This document shows positions 52,339 through 61,311 of a stretch of DNA of 64,000 nucleotides, piece by piece. The notes below the pieces were generated by a model. It did no database searches and was not told the DNA's origin. It was given only the letters and a program-made list of their open reading frames with translations. The DNA is from Cellulophaga sp. BC115SP (GTDB lineage: Bacteria > Bacteroidota > Bacteroidia > Cytophagales > Spirosomataceae), in assembly GCF_009905545.1 (NCBI RefSeq), contig NZ_JAAALB010000015.1:1-64000 (forward strand), given 5' to 3'. The position numbers were made by a program, and so were the translations under genes. Numbering within the stretch: position 1 is the stretch's first letter; the number at the start of each line of letters is the position of its first letter.

Positions 52339-53676
52339 ATGAAAAAATTTCTCATTATTTTAGGATTTGTTCCATTATTCCAAAGCTGTGTAAGTATGCA
52401 ACCAAGCGGAGGATATGGAGGTACAGATAGCGGAAATAGTGGTGGCAATCAATATCCGACTCAAACACCAACACCTCAAAGGTCAAATACGAGTATCAGA
52501 ATCAATAATGTTCGTCTGACCAATCAATATACCATTTTAGACATGAGTTTCAGAAACTCAGACCCAACTACGCGCGACCCACAAACAGGTCGTGTGAGTA
52601 CAGTCCCTATTGCGATTAGTGCTGAGTCACGATTGCTAGCTTCTAATGGTAGATCATTTCGATTTATCAAATCTGAGGGTATTACAATTGCTCCTCAAAT
52701 GACACAGGTTTCGGCACAGCAAGAAGTAAATTTTAGTGTTTATTACGAAAGATTAAATCCAGGGATTGAGATTTTCGACTTATTTGAGTGCGAAGATAGC
52801 AATGGGACGGAATGTTGGAACTCCTACAATATTCGTGTGAGTAATCCTGCGACTTCACAGAATTATCCGCAACAACCCAACAATACCCAAACCTATCCAA
52901 ATAATACACCAACGTATCCGAACAACTCGCCAAGTTATCCTTCCAATACGCCTTCGATTCCAGCACCAAGTGGCTCAAACGGTACCCCTACCAAAAAGCC
53001 AAAATCTGGAAAAGTAGGTGAAGTGGATAACAGTACCAAACCAACTGAAACAAATACCATTTTGGTAATGGGAATTGTACGTGATGCCAAAAGCAAAAAA
53101 GCAGTGAGTGCAACTATTAATTTTGTACAAACCAATAACAATAAAAAAGTCGACTCTACCCAAAGTTTTGTGAGCACAGGGATTTATCGCTCTAATCTGG
53201 CAGCAAATCAATCTTTTGTGATTACTGCTTATGCTAGAGGTTATGCCACCTTTACTGAAACAATCGATTTGAGTAAGTTGGCTGTTAATGGCAAATTAAA
53301 CAAAGATATTTACCTAAACCCACTGGCTGTAGGTGACAAAATCACGTTGCAGAATATCAATTTTGAACTATCAAAATCCGATTTACTACCAGCCTCTTTT
53401 GTAGAACTCGACAAGGTAGTAACCATGATGAAGGATTTTCCACAAATGGAAATCAGACTCGAAGGGCATACAGATGTAGTAGGTGACCCAGATGCCAATC
53501 AGGAGCTTTCGGAAGAAAGAGTAGAATCTTGTAAGAATTATTTAGTCAAAAAAGGAATAGCACCAGCTCGTATCCAAACGATTGGTTATGGTAGTTCAAA
53601 ACCCATCATCAAAAGTGGAACAGAAGAACAACGCAAAGTAAACAGACGTGTGGAGATGAGTGTATTGAAGATGTAA
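52339..53676 (+). CDS. OmpA-family outer-membrane lipoprotein
   Basis: 445 residues. Signal MKKFLIILGFVPLFQSCVS has a lipobox ending FQSC. A linker near residues 174-215 is rich in Asn, Pro and Thr with the repeat YPNNTPTYPNNSPSYPSN. A carboxypeptidase-regulatory-like domain (VMGIVRDAKSKKAVSATINF) follows, then the OmpA C-terminal domain: FELSKSDLLPASFVELDKVV, LEGHTDVVGDPDANQELSEE, RIQTIGYGSSKPI and NRRVEM, which binds peptidoglycan. It should link the outer membrane to the wall. A terminator is 25 bp after the stop. Confidence 0.93.
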   Translation: MKKFLIILGFVPLFQSCVSMQPSGGYGGTDSGNSGGNQYPTQTPTPQRSNTSIRINNVRLTNQYTILDMSFRNSDPTTRDPQTGRVSTVPIAISAESRLLASNGRSFRFIKSEGITIAPQMTQVSAQQEVNFSVYYERLNPGIEIFDLFECEDSNGTECWNSYNIRVSNPATSQNYPQQPNNTQTYPNNTPTYPNNSPSYPSNTPSIPAPSGSNGTPTKKPKSGKVGEVDNSTKPTETNTILVMGIVRDAKSKKAVSATINFVQTNNNKKVDSTQSFVSTGIYRSNLAANQSFVITAYARGYATFTETIDLSKLAVNGKLNKDIYLNPLAVGDKITLQNINFELSKSDLLPASFVELDKVVTMMKDFPQMEIRLEGHTDVVGDPDANQELSEERVESCKNYLVKKGIAPARIQTIGYGSSKPIIKSGTEEQRKVNRRVEMSVLKM

Positions 53677-53699
53677 ATCTGAATAAGGATATTATCAAT

Positions 53700-53734
53700 A
53701 AAAAAGGACAGCCCGTATAGGCTGTCCTTTTTTA
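53700..53734. terminator. Bidirectional terminator between OmpA and ychF
   Basis: AAAAAAGGACAGCC pairs with GGCTGTCCTTTTTT around CGTATA. Runs of A and T on both sides serve both converging genes. Confidence 0.85.
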
Positions 53735-53838
53735 TTGGTCAATATTTTATACTCAGTAGCAGGAACTAATATCTCTGTAACAATTGCCCTCTAATTTTGA
53801 GTACTCAAATAACTGATATACTAATAACTTTCTATTAT

Positions 53839-54945
53839 CTACACATTGAAGCGGAAGTGCATAATATCACCGTCAGCAACTACATATTCTTTGCCTTCTA
53901 CGTTCATTTTACCTGCTTCTTTACAAGCTGCTTCAGTTTTATATTGCTGATAATCAGACAATTTAATTACTTCCGCACGAATAAAGCCACGTTCAAAATC
54001 AGTGTGGATAACACCTGCTGCTGCTGGTGCTTTCCATCCTTTTTGGATAGTCCATGCACGAACTTCTTTCACACCTGCAGTGAAATAAGTAATCAAGTTT
54101 AATAAGGCATAAGACGCACGAATCAACTGAGAAAGACCTGACTCTTTCAAGCCATATTCTTCCAAAAACATTTGACGTTCATCCAAATCTTCAATTTCTG
54201 AGATTTGAGACTCAACCGAAGCACAAATTACAATTACTTGAGCATTTTCGTCAGCAACTGCTGCTTTCAACTCTTCCACGTATTCGTTTGTACCAGATTG
54301 AATCGAAGTCTCATCAACGTTTGCTACATAAATAACTGGTTTATCAGTCAATAAGAACAAATCACCAATAGCTTCTTCTTTCAAATCAGCATCTAAGTCT
54401 TGTACTGTTCTTGCAGACTTACCCATTTCCAAAGTTGATTTGTATTGGCTCAACGCTCCTACAATCTGTCTTGCTTTGGCATCACCAGCTTTGGCTGCAC
54501 GTTCAAACTTTTGTAATTTTTTATCTACTGACTCAAGATCTTTCAATTGAAGCTCAAGGTCAATAATTTCTTTGTCAGAAACTGGGCTAACACGACCTTC
54601 TACGTGTACGATATTGTCATCATTGAAACAACGTACTACGTGAATGATAGCATCAACCTCACGGATATTTGCCAAAAATTTGTTACCCAAACCAGCACCT
54701 TGAGAAGCACCTTTCACCAAACCTGCAATATCTACAAACTCGATTACAGTTGGCAACACACGTTGTGGATTTACCAATTGTTCGAGTACTTGAAGACGTT
54801 CATCTGGAACAGTCACAACACCTACGTTGGGCTCGATGGTACAGAAAGGATAGTTGGCCGCTTCGGCTTTATTAGAAGAAATTGCACTAAACAAAGTAGA
54901 TTTTCCGACGTTCGGCAAACCTACGATACCGCATTTTAAACCCAT
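53839..54945 (-). CDS. ychF: Redox-regulated ATPase YchF
   Basis: 368 residues. G1 motif GLPNVGKST (8-16), NYPFCTIEPNVGVV, VDIAGLVKGASQGAGLGNKF and the NxxE motif (NVDE in place of NKxD), which makes this Obg-family member prefer ATP. The C-terminal TGS domain has LLNLITYFTAGVKEVRAWTI and VIHTDFERGFIRAEVIKL, ending in MHFRFNV. It is a ribosome-associated ATPase linked to stress responses. Single gene with its own promoter at 55019. Confidence 0.98.
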   Translation of the reverse strand: MGLKCGIVGLPNVGKSTLFSAISSNKAEAANYPFCTIEPNVGVVTVPDERLQVLEQLVNPQRVLPTVIEFVDIAGLVKGASQGAGLGNKFLANIREVDAIIHVVRCFNDDNIVHVEGRVSPVSDKEIIDLELQLKDLESVDKKLQKFERAAKAGDAKARQIVGALSQYKSTLEMGKSARTVQDLDADLKEEAIGDLFLLTDKPVIYVANVDETSIQSGTNEYVEELKAAVADENAQVIVICASVESQISEIEDLDERQMFLEEYGLKESGLSQLIRASYALLNLITYFTAGVKEVRAWTIQKGWKAPAAAGVIHTDFERGFIRAEVIKLSDYQQYKTEAACKEAGKMNVEGKEYVVADGDIMHFRFNV

Positions 54946-55018
54946 TGAAGTTTTGTTATTGATAGGGCCAAGCGAAATAATTCACCTTGGCGTTTTAAAT
55001 TCTTTGATTTTGGAGGTG

Positions 55019-55050
55019 CAAAGTTACATGAATATTCCTGTAACAACAAA
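55019..55050 (-). promoter_or_regulatory. Promoter of ychF (TTTG-N20-TAACTTTG)
   Basis: On the minus strand TAACTTTG (55019-55026) is an exact -7 box and TTTG lies at 55047-55050, a 20 bp spacer. The -33 box is part of the T-run of the upstream terminator. Confidence 0.65.
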
Positions 55051-55073
55051 AAGCCTCTGAAAAATCAGAGGCT
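55044..55073 (-). terminator. Terminator of the DUF3276 gene
   Basis: On the minus strand AGCCTCTGA and TCAGAGGCT form a perfect stem followed by TTTTTGTTGTT. It lies 139 bp beyond the DUF3276 stop and touches the ychF promoter. Confidence 0.8.
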
Positions 55074-55211
55074 AAGTCTTTTTAGAGAGCATACTAAGTA
55101 GAAAAGGTCAATAGTGTAGCAAGTACAGCGTCTTACATAGAGCTGCTCTCTTACGATTCATCATAGCTTGGGTACACTAGAATAAATTTGACCTAGCATT
55201 CAATTTTCTGC

Positions 55212-55529
55212 CTACTCCCACTTTAGTTCACTACCAAAACCTTCGTCTTCTTCACGGTTGAACTGTGAAAAATCTACATCTGGCAACAGTTCATGCTTCA
55301 CATGATCTACAGCTTCTCTTAAACCTTCCAAAAACTTATCGAAGTCCTCTTTGTACAAGAACATCTTGTGTTTTTCGTAAGCAAAGCCATCATCTTTTTG
55401 GTAGCGACGACTTTCAGTGATGGTAATGTAATAGTCGTTTGAGCGAGTTGATTTCACATCGAAGAAATACGTCCTTTTCCCCGCTCTAATGCGTTTTGAA
55501 AACAATTCTTCTCTTTCTCTTTCTTCCAC
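55212..55529 (-). CDS. DUF3276 family PUR-type nucleic acid-binding protein
   Basis: 105 residues starting MEEREREELFSKRIRAGKRT. The conserved core is TYFFDVKSTRSNDYYITITE, SRRYQKDDGFAYEKHKMFLY and DFDKFLEGLREAVDHVKHE: the PUR repeat of Bacteroidota DUF3276 proteins, which form Pur-alpha-like dimers that bind single-stranded DNA or RNA. It ends in an acidic tail FNREEDEGFGSELKWE. Its promoter is a near-consensus site at 55562. Confidence 0.92.
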   Translation of the reverse strand: MEEREREELFSKRIRAGKRTYFFDVKSTRSNDYYITITESRRYQKDDGFAYEKHKMFLYKEDFDKFLEGLREAVDHVKHELLPDVDFSQFNREEDEGFGSELKWE

Positions 55530-55561
55530 TGTACTATTAAAATTTAGGGTTTATGGATTGG

Positions 55562-55592
55562 TAAAAGTAAAAATTTTATTGATTCTAACAAA
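55562..55592 (-). promoter_or_regulatory. Promoter of the DUF3276 gene (TTTG-N19-TACTTTTA)
   Basis: On the minus strand TTTG (55589-55592), 19 bp spacer and TACTTTTA (55562-55569), one mismatch from TAnnTTTG, 33 bp before the ATG. Confidence 0.6.
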
Positions 55593-55777
55593 AAAATCGA
55601 ATAAAATAAAATTTGCATTTTGGACTTTTAAACTAAATATTTACCAATAAAAATATAACAAAACCAATAAATATTTTTATTTTGATTCCAAAAAGCATAG
55701 ATTTGTAATTAGTGCCTTTTTCTAGTAATAACTAACTCTTTCGCACACATTCATCAAGTATATACTAATCACTTACA

Positions 55778-56383
55778 ATGAAGAAACAACACTTTGGAAT
55801 TCTCAAGATTTCGTTGATTCTATCAGTAGCCTCCACTGCAAGTGCACAAAAATTAGGCGACGAATCGTATGGAATTGCCTCTTTTTATGCTAATAATTTT
55901 TATAACAAACCGACATCCACTGGTGAGATTTTGAAAGAAAATCAATATACAGCGGCCCACATGACCCTACCCTTTGGTACCATGTTGGAGGTGACTAATC
56001 TTGCCAACAAACGCTTTGTAATTGTGCGCATCAACGACCGTGGGCCTTACAAACCTGGTCGTATTATTGACCTCACTGAGAATCCTGCTAAGTGGCTCAA
56101 AATGAGAAAGGACGGTTTGACCAATGTACGATTAAAAGTTGTAGGGTTTGATGGAGATATTATGCTAGAATCTTATGACTCTTTGCGCGTAGTAGCCACC
56201 CCTAAGTTGGAATCTAAATACTATCAAAAACCTATTCTTCAACATACAAAATACTACCGTTTGCGAAAAAATTGGCACAAACGTAAATATCCTCATCTCA
56301 AAAAGAGACGCTTAAAAGTAAACTCTTATCTACGAAAATTAGCTAGAAATAGAAAAGCTGAACAAAAAAGTAAGTCAAAATAA
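55778..56383 (+). CDS. RlpA-family septal ring lytic transglycosylase-like protein
   Basis: 201 residues with a signal peptide (LKISLILSVASTASA, cleavage near QKLGD). The double-psi beta barrel shows GIASFYANNFYNKPTSTGEI, AAHMTLPFGTMLEVTNLAN, and VRINDRGPYKPGRIIDLTE with the RlpA Asp. A highly basic C-terminal tail (KKRRLKVNSYLRKLARNRK) replaces the SPOR domain. It should act on, or bind, denuded peptidoglycan. Confidence 0.93.
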   Translation: MKKQHFGILKISLILSVASTASAQKLGDESYGIASFYANNFYNKPTSTGEILKENQYTAAHMTLPFGTMLEVTNLANKRFVIVRINDRGPYKPGRIIDLTENPAKWLKMRKDGLTNVRLKVVGFDGDIMLESYDSLRVVATPKLESKYYQKPILQHTKYYRLRKNWHKRKYPHLKKRRLKVNSYLRKLARNRKAEQKSKSK

Positions 56384-56405
56384 TACACGCTTAATTAAGC
56401 GTATT
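56382..56405. terminator. Short hairpin after the RlpA gene
   Basis: AATACACGCTTA and TAAGCGTATT pair almost perfectly with a minimal loop and a following TTT. Weak terminator. The remaining 56406-56720 has no gene I can support. Confidence 0.45.
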
Positions 56406-56720
56406 TCAGTCATATAGCACACTCTTTTAGACAATTTTAGTACTATTTTGTACGTTTAGCACTTGGCATAAAAGCGATATACAGGGGACAAATCTTGTAT
56501 CGTCTGATGTGTTTTTTGTCGGATAGAAATTGTAAAATTTAAAGATAATGATTTTTATCTTTATTAAACTTTTTTTAGAATTCAAGCTCTTGGGGGTATT
56601 TCTTACAATTTGTCTTTTTTTAATATGCTCAATTAGACTTTTCTCACAAATGACAAGCCATGCCAAGAAAGTTTGTAAATTGGCATAATATTGGACTACT
56701 GCCTCCTATACAACAGAATT

Positions 56721-57620
56721 ATGGATTTAGCAAAAATCAGAGAATACGGAAATATTGAGTTCTTAGCCAAACAAATGGTTGAGGGGTTTATCACAGGTCT
56801 ACATAAGTCTCCATTTCATGGCTTTTCGGTAGAATTTGCAGAACATCGATTATACAACACTGGTGAAAGTACACGTCATATAGACTGGAAAGTTTATGCC
56901 AAAACTGACCGTATTTATACTAAGCGCTATGAAGAGGAAACAAATTTACGTTGCCATTTGCTAATAGACACTTCATCCTCTATGTACTATCCTGCGCCCG
57001 GTTATGGTAAAATTACTTTTTCCATTATGGCTGCTGGTGCGTTGGCATATATGCTGCAAAAACAAAAAGATGCTGTTAGTTTAACGACCTTTTCTGATAA
57101 AGTAGAAATTCAAACTCCTATAAAATCAACGCCAACGCATATCCACAAGATACTTTTGGATTTACAGGAGTTGATGCAAAAACCTGACGCCTCCAAAAGC
57201 ACAGGAGTCGCATCTGTGATTCATGAAATTGCAGAGAAAATACATCGTCGTTCTTTGGTGATTTTGTTTAGTGATATGTTCGACAATATTACCGAGTCAG
57301 AAAAGCTATTTTCGGCACTACAACACCTCAAGCACAATATGCATGAGGTATTAATTTTTCATGTTACCGACAAAAAGACTGAGTCGGATTTTGCTTTCGA
57401 AGATCGCCCTTATGAATTTATTGATTTAGAAACAAATGAAAAGATCAAGCTTAATCCTGCACAAGTGAAAGACGATTATCAGAAAACATTACAAAGCTTT
57501 TATCATGACTTGAAGCTCAGATGTGGACAATACAAAATTGATTTTATTGAAGCTGATATAGCACAAGGTTTCGAACAAATCCTTTCAGCTTATTTGGTTA
57601 AACGAGCCAAAATGAGATAG
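56721..57620 (+). CDS. DUF58 domain-containing protein
   Basis: 299 residues from the ATG at 56721 (MDLAKIREYGNIEFLAKQM). The DUF58 signature FSVEFAEHRLYNTGESTRHI, DWKVYAKTDRIYTKRYEEET is followed by a von Willebrand A-type domain with CHLLIDTSSSMYY, a MIDAS-like DxSxS, and SLVILFSDMFDN. These proteins usually work with a MoxR-type ATPase in chaperone or aerotolerance (Bat) operons; neither MoxR nor Bat genes are in this window, so it is apparently uncoupled. The frame has a ten-codon upstream extension. Confidence 0.93.
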   Translation: MDLAKIREYGNIEFLAKQMVEGFITGLHKSPFHGFSVEFAEHRLYNTGESTRHIDWKVYAKTDRIYTKRYEEETNLRCHLLIDTSSSMYYPAPGYGKITFSIMAAGALAYMLQKQKDAVSLTTFSDKVEIQTPIKSTPTHIHKILLDLQELMQKPDASKSTGVASVIHEIAEKIHRRSLVILFSDMFDNITESEKLFSALQHLKHNMHEVLIFHVTDKKTESDFAFEDRPYEFIDLETNEKIKLNPAQVKDDYQKTLQSFYHDLKLRCGQYKIDFIEADIAQGFEQILSAYLVKRAKMR

Positions 57621-57692
57621 CTCAACCATAAACAATACGGTATTTTACTATAATGTTTATTTCCATTTGTATATTCACAAAACTCAATGATT

Positions 57693-57839
57693 ATGAGGAA
57701 ACAAACATTTACAAAAGCTAAAAAACAAAACTGGAAACCACTAAAAAGTGTAACGCCAGTTCAAATTTCTGCTAAAAATATAGAAGGGGTGAAGGTAATG
57801 GCTGCCAATACTGACTCTAAAAAATTAGTCATTGCCTAA
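57693..57839 (+). CDS. 48-residue basic small protein
   Basis: ATG at 57693 to TAA at 57837. The product starts MRKQTFTKAKKQNWKPLKSV and ends MAANTDSKKLVIA: Lys-rich N-terminal third and a plain second half without membrane segment. It lies between the DUF58 gene and a family 2 repeat. CATTTG at 57665 may be part of a -7 box. No family is recognised; it may be a ribosome-associated peptide, a nucleoid protein or noise. Confidence 0.4.
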   Translation: MRKQTFTKAKKQNWKPLKSVTPVQISAKNIEGVKVMAANTDSKKLVIA

Positions 57840-57902
57840 CAAAATATCTAATCTACCCTAATGTGTATTAATACAAAATAAAAATGCATTCATACACATA
57901 CA

Positions 57903-58005
57903 TTAGGCTGTAAGCCGTAAGCATTAGGCAAAAAAGGTTTACTTATTTCGTGAGAAATACTTTTTGACTTTTAGCCTAATGCATAAAGCCTAAAGCTTAA
58001 TGCGG
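57903..58005. repeat. Dispersed repeat family 2 copy
   Basis: TTAGGCTGTAAGCCGTAAGC, ATTAGGCAAAAAAGG, then an AT-rich centre, and ACTTTTAGCCTAATGCATAA with AGCCTAAAGCTTAATGC. The ends are inverted (GCATTAGGC / GCCTAATGC). The start and order match the copy at 31690. It is between the small ORF and the stop of the thioredoxin-like gene. Confidence 0.75.
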
Positions 58006-58034
58006 GTAAAATTATTTTAATTTTGCCCACTAAC

Positions 58035-59399
58035 TTACTTCCCTAAATACCTCACTACAATTTGTTCCATATCCTCAATCGCCAAATTTCCCTTGCCTAC
58101 CACCCTTTTCTCTTTATCCAAAATATATATTGTTGGAGTATATTGAGCATCAAACTCTTGGAAAAAATTGACATTTCCTGTTTGGTCAATCACATTTACA
58201 AAATCTTGCGTTTGATAATGTTTGATAAATTCACCCCAAGTATCCAAATCATTGCCAAAAATTGGCGCAAAAACTAGTAACCCTTTGTCGGCATATCTTC
58301 TGTGTAATTGTACTAATTGAGGAGTGAAGTTTTTACAATGCCCGCAATCTGCTGCATAAATATATAATATCGTACAATCCGCATTTTGAGCATGTAAAGT
58401 CTGTTCTTTTCCTGCTAAATCTGTCAACTTCACATCTGGTATTTTACTTCCAATCAAGAGCTTTTCTAGATAAAATACTCTTTCCTTTACTAGTTTAATA
58501 GTGTTTTCATCCCATAGTTGCGGTTCCTGCAGATAATACTTTTTCATCATGTAGACAAAAACTGCATCATGCCCCATAGTTTTGCTTGTCTCGAAAAAAC
58601 CTGTTGTTTTAGTAATCAAATACTTTCGCATAGCCGTATTCCGTCCTGCTTTTTCAACAATTTTACGAGATAAACTTATCAGAGAATCAATAGGTAAATA
58701 CGTGAGAGGCTCGAAATAGCTTGCTACATTTTGATGAATATAGGGTGTGCGAATCATTCGGTCATCGGTCAAGTCAAAATTGTCGAAAAAATGATTGACA
58801 AAAAACTTATTAGACCAAAGCGGGTCTTCTTGTCCATTGGATAACTTTGGGGCTGGTGGTAAATCCATTGGCATAGTTGCTTTGATTAGCTTTGAGGCAA
58901 ATGTACCCGCAAATGCCGTAACAAACTTTTTACGATATTGCTCTAATTCGTATTGGATTGCATACTTTTTATTTATCGAAACCGAATCTGTTTTAGCTTC
59001 TAACAGGGCTATTTTAGCACCCTCTCTCACTATTTTCTGTTGATAGCTGTAAAACAGGTCATTTTCTCTTGAGCCTGTAAACTTAATCGAATTCACCAAG
59101 TCTTTGGCGTCTGCTTCAAACGAAAACTGCTGCTCCACAACCAGAATATCAATACTTTTCCAACCTCCAATCATCAAATTATAGAGCCCTGGCTCTAAGT
59201 TCTGTTTTGCTTGAAATACGACTACTCCATTAGCATTCACTTTCGCAGAATCTTGAACATAGTTTACATCTTCGTAATAGTACGTCAAATAGCAAACAGA
59301 ATCGCGAAGGTTTTTAAATTTTGCCTCAATACGATATTGAGCAAAAAGCTGGCTAGATAAACAAACGAATGAAATGGTTAGTAGGTAAAAATATTTCAT
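58035..59399 (-). CDS. Exported thioredoxin-like (TlpA/DUF4369-type) protein, paralogue 1
   Basis: 454 residues from the ATG at 59399 with a signal peptide (MKYFYLLTISFVCLSSQLFA). A DUF4369-type N-terminal beta domain (DSVCYLTYYYEDVNYVQDSA) and a helical middle (DUF5106-type) precede a TlpA-like thioredoxin domain with YAADCGHCKNFTPQLVQLHR, catalytic CGHC. It should reduce or shuffle disulfides in the periplasm. Close paralogue of the next gene: both have HFFDNFDLTDDRMIRTPYI-type and YIADxxCxHC segments. The 23-codon frame extension above the ATG is unlikely. Confidence 0.9.
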   Translation of the reverse strand: MKYFYLLTISFVCLSSQLFAQYRIEAKFKNLRDSVCYLTYYYEDVNYVQDSAKVNANGVVVFQAKQNLEPGLYNLMIGGWKSIDILVVEQQFSFEADAKDLVNSIKFTGSRENDLFYSYQQKIVREGAKIALLEAKTDSVSINKKYAIQYELEQYRKKFVTAFAGTFASKLIKATMPMDLPPAPKLSNGQEDPLWSNKFFVNHFFDNFDLTDDRMIRTPYIHQNVASYFEPLTYLPIDSLISLSRKIVEKAGRNTAMRKYLITKTTGFFETSKTMGHDAVFVYMMKKYYLQEPQLWDENTIKLVKERVFYLEKLLIGSKIPDVKLTDLAGKEQTLHAQNADCTILYIYAADCGHCKNFTPQLVQLHRRYADKGLLVFAPIFGNDLDTWGEFIKHYQTQDFVNVIDQTGNVNFFQEFDAQYTPTIYILDKEKRVVGKGNLAIEDMEQIVVRYLGK

Positions 59400-59493
59400 A
59401 TAACTAGTGATAAGTATGGTTGAAAAGGTGGTGCTAGTACTACAGCATCCAAAAATAACAAATGGCACAGCTTGGTAGGCTGTGCCATTCGAA

Positions 59494-60939
59494 TTATTTT
59501 TTAATATTTTGTTTTTTATGAAAATCTATAAAATCTTCAATTTGTTCAAGTGGTAGTCGCTTGGCTATAATTTTTTTGTCTTTGTCCAGCACATAAATCA
59601 CTGGAGTAGCGTACACATCAAAAAGATTTTTAAAATCGGTATAGTATTCTTCCTTGCCTGTCTGAGGATTTTTATGAATATCTACTCCATTGATCATTGG
59701 TTCAAATTTAAACTCCTTGATGAACTTCTTCCATTTAGGAGCACTACGATCAATAGATGCTGCTAATACTCTGATATTTTTCTGTTTGAGAGCAGGATAC
59801 ATTTTGGCCAATTTTGGTGCAGATTCTCTGCAATGGCTACATTCTGGGTCATAAATAAATACCACAGTATAATCAGCAGGAATACGACGAATATCAATTT
59901 CTCTTCCGAGGGTATCTGTCAAATACATATCAGGGAAAGGCTTCCCATTTAATAATGGTTTTAATATGGTAATTCTCTCCTTCATTTTGCGTACCGTACT
60001 GGTATCCCAAAGTGCTGGTTCGCCGATATAGTATTTTTCAGCCATGTGGACAAAGGCACCATCTACACCCAAAATTTTAGGGTTTTCATACGAGCTAGTG
60101 ATTTTATAAATCGTGTAGCGACGAATATCTCTTCCTTTTACCTTAGCTAAGATTTTATCTGCTTCAAGCGAAATTGAATCAGCATGTTGAACCGTCAAAT
60201 CTTCAAAATACCTTTCTAATTTCTTTTGATAAAATGGTGTTCTCATCAAACGTTCATCACCTAAATCGAAATTATCCCAAAAATGCGATTTGTAATAAGA
60301 GAACTGAAACTGATACATGGCGGCAGAGTCTGCTTTTGTAACAATAGGTTTGCCATAAGCTGGCACTTCTGGTTCTTGAGCAGCTTTAATCAATTTTACG
60401 ACAAAAGAACCCTTGTTTTGCTCCAACCAAGTTTTTTGAAAGGTCTCAATATCGGCTTGTTGCTTTTTGAATGCAGCTTCAGATACAGCATCTTTCTTTT
60501 GGCGACGCATAGCGTCTAATTGTTTGAGTTTTTCAAACTTTGAAGACATTTCTTGTTGAAAGCCAAAAAATAATTCATTTTCTTTCGAGCCAGTTACTTT
60601 CATCTTTCCAATCAGGTTGGTTGTATCTGTTTCAAAAGAAAAATTGGTATTACCAATCACCACGTCCAAGTATTTGCCTTTGGGTAAAGCAATCAAATAC
60701 AAACCTTCTGGTAATTCTTTCGTGCCTTTAAACTGAAATTGTCCGTAACTATCTACTTTTGCCGTATCTTTTATTACTTGTTGATTATACCCAAAATAGT
60801 GCGCAAGAAATACCGTGGTATCTTTAAGTCCTGCAATTTTTCCTTTTATTGAAAAACTGCTTGGTGTTTGTGCAAAGCTTTGCGTACCAAACACTAACAC
60901 AAGAAGGAATAGAAAAATTTGTTTAGAATAATGCTTCAT
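59494..60939 (-). CDS. Exported thioredoxin-like (TlpA/DUF4369-type) protein, paralogue 2
   Basis: 481 residues with a signal peptide (IFLFLLVLVFGTQSFAQT). It has the same order as the neighbouring gene: DUF4369-type domain (FSIKGKIAGLKDTTVFLAHY), helical DUF5106-type middle (HFWDNFDLGDERLMRTPFY) and a thioredoxin domain with YDPECSHCRESAPKLAKMYP, catalytic CSHC. It likely differs in redox potential or partner from the CGHC paralogue. The two are adjacent on the same strand with a 94 bp gap and probably arose by tandem duplication. Confidence 0.92.
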   Translation of the reverse strand: MKHYSKQIFLFLLVLVFGTQSFAQTPSSFSIKGKIAGLKDTTVFLAHYFGYNQQVIKDTAKVDSYGQFQFKGTKELPEGLYLIALPKGKYLDVVIGNTNFSFETDTTNLIGKMKVTGSKENELFFGFQQEMSSKFEKLKQLDAMRRQKKDAVSEAAFKKQQADIETFQKTWLEQNKGSFVVKLIKAAQEPEVPAYGKPIVTKADSAAMYQFQFSYYKSHFWDNFDLGDERLMRTPFYQKKLERYFEDLTVQHADSISLEADKILAKVKGRDIRRYTIYKITSSYENPKILGVDGAFVHMAEKYYIGEPALWDTSTVRKMKERITILKPLLNGKPFPDMYLTDTLGREIDIRRIPADYTVVFIYDPECSHCRESAPKLAKMYPALKQKNIRVLAASIDRSAPKWKKFIKEFKFEPMINGVDIHKNPQTGKEEYYTDFKNLFDVYATPVIYVLDKDKKIIAKRLPLEQIEDFIDFHKKQNIKK

Positions 60940-61311
60940 TGTATGTAATTAAGGTTGAAACAACAATTTATGTAAGTTAAGATTGAGTGTCGGGTCTAAT
61001 GTGAATTTTAATTTAAATCCTGTTTACCAAACTCTCGTACAGTAATATAGAATTATGACTTGTGAGCTATCGTTCTATTACTAGGTTCTGGACTTTAGTC
61101 CTTATCATTATGGTGAAAATCTAGTCAAATGCTTTTTATGGAATATATTACCATCTTAAAAGGTATTTTTATAATATGACAAAAGCAACTAATCATTCTT
61201 TCTATTTCGCATTTGAATTTACAAATTTATCTAAACTTCCTTTCCGATGGCTAGGATATACATCAAATACTTTCAAATTTATCTGTAAGACACTTTTATC
61301 CCTATCAAACG
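60940..61311. other. 372 bp intergenic region without a supported gene
   Basis: AT-rich; it should hold the divergent promoters of the thioredoxin-like pair and the YdcF-type gene. A short dyad-like GGTTCTGGACTTTAGTCC near 61085 is the only feature noticed. Plus-strand frames inside it lack protein character. Confidence 0.4.

Noticed and set aside
53797-54102. Plus-strand 101-codon ORF
   Set aside because: It is a shadow of ychF on the other strand, Phe/Cys-rich without domain character.
57903-58005. tRNA or structured RNA gene
   Set aside because: No cloverleaf, no TTCGA loop; the same sequence occurs at 31690 as a dispersed repeat.
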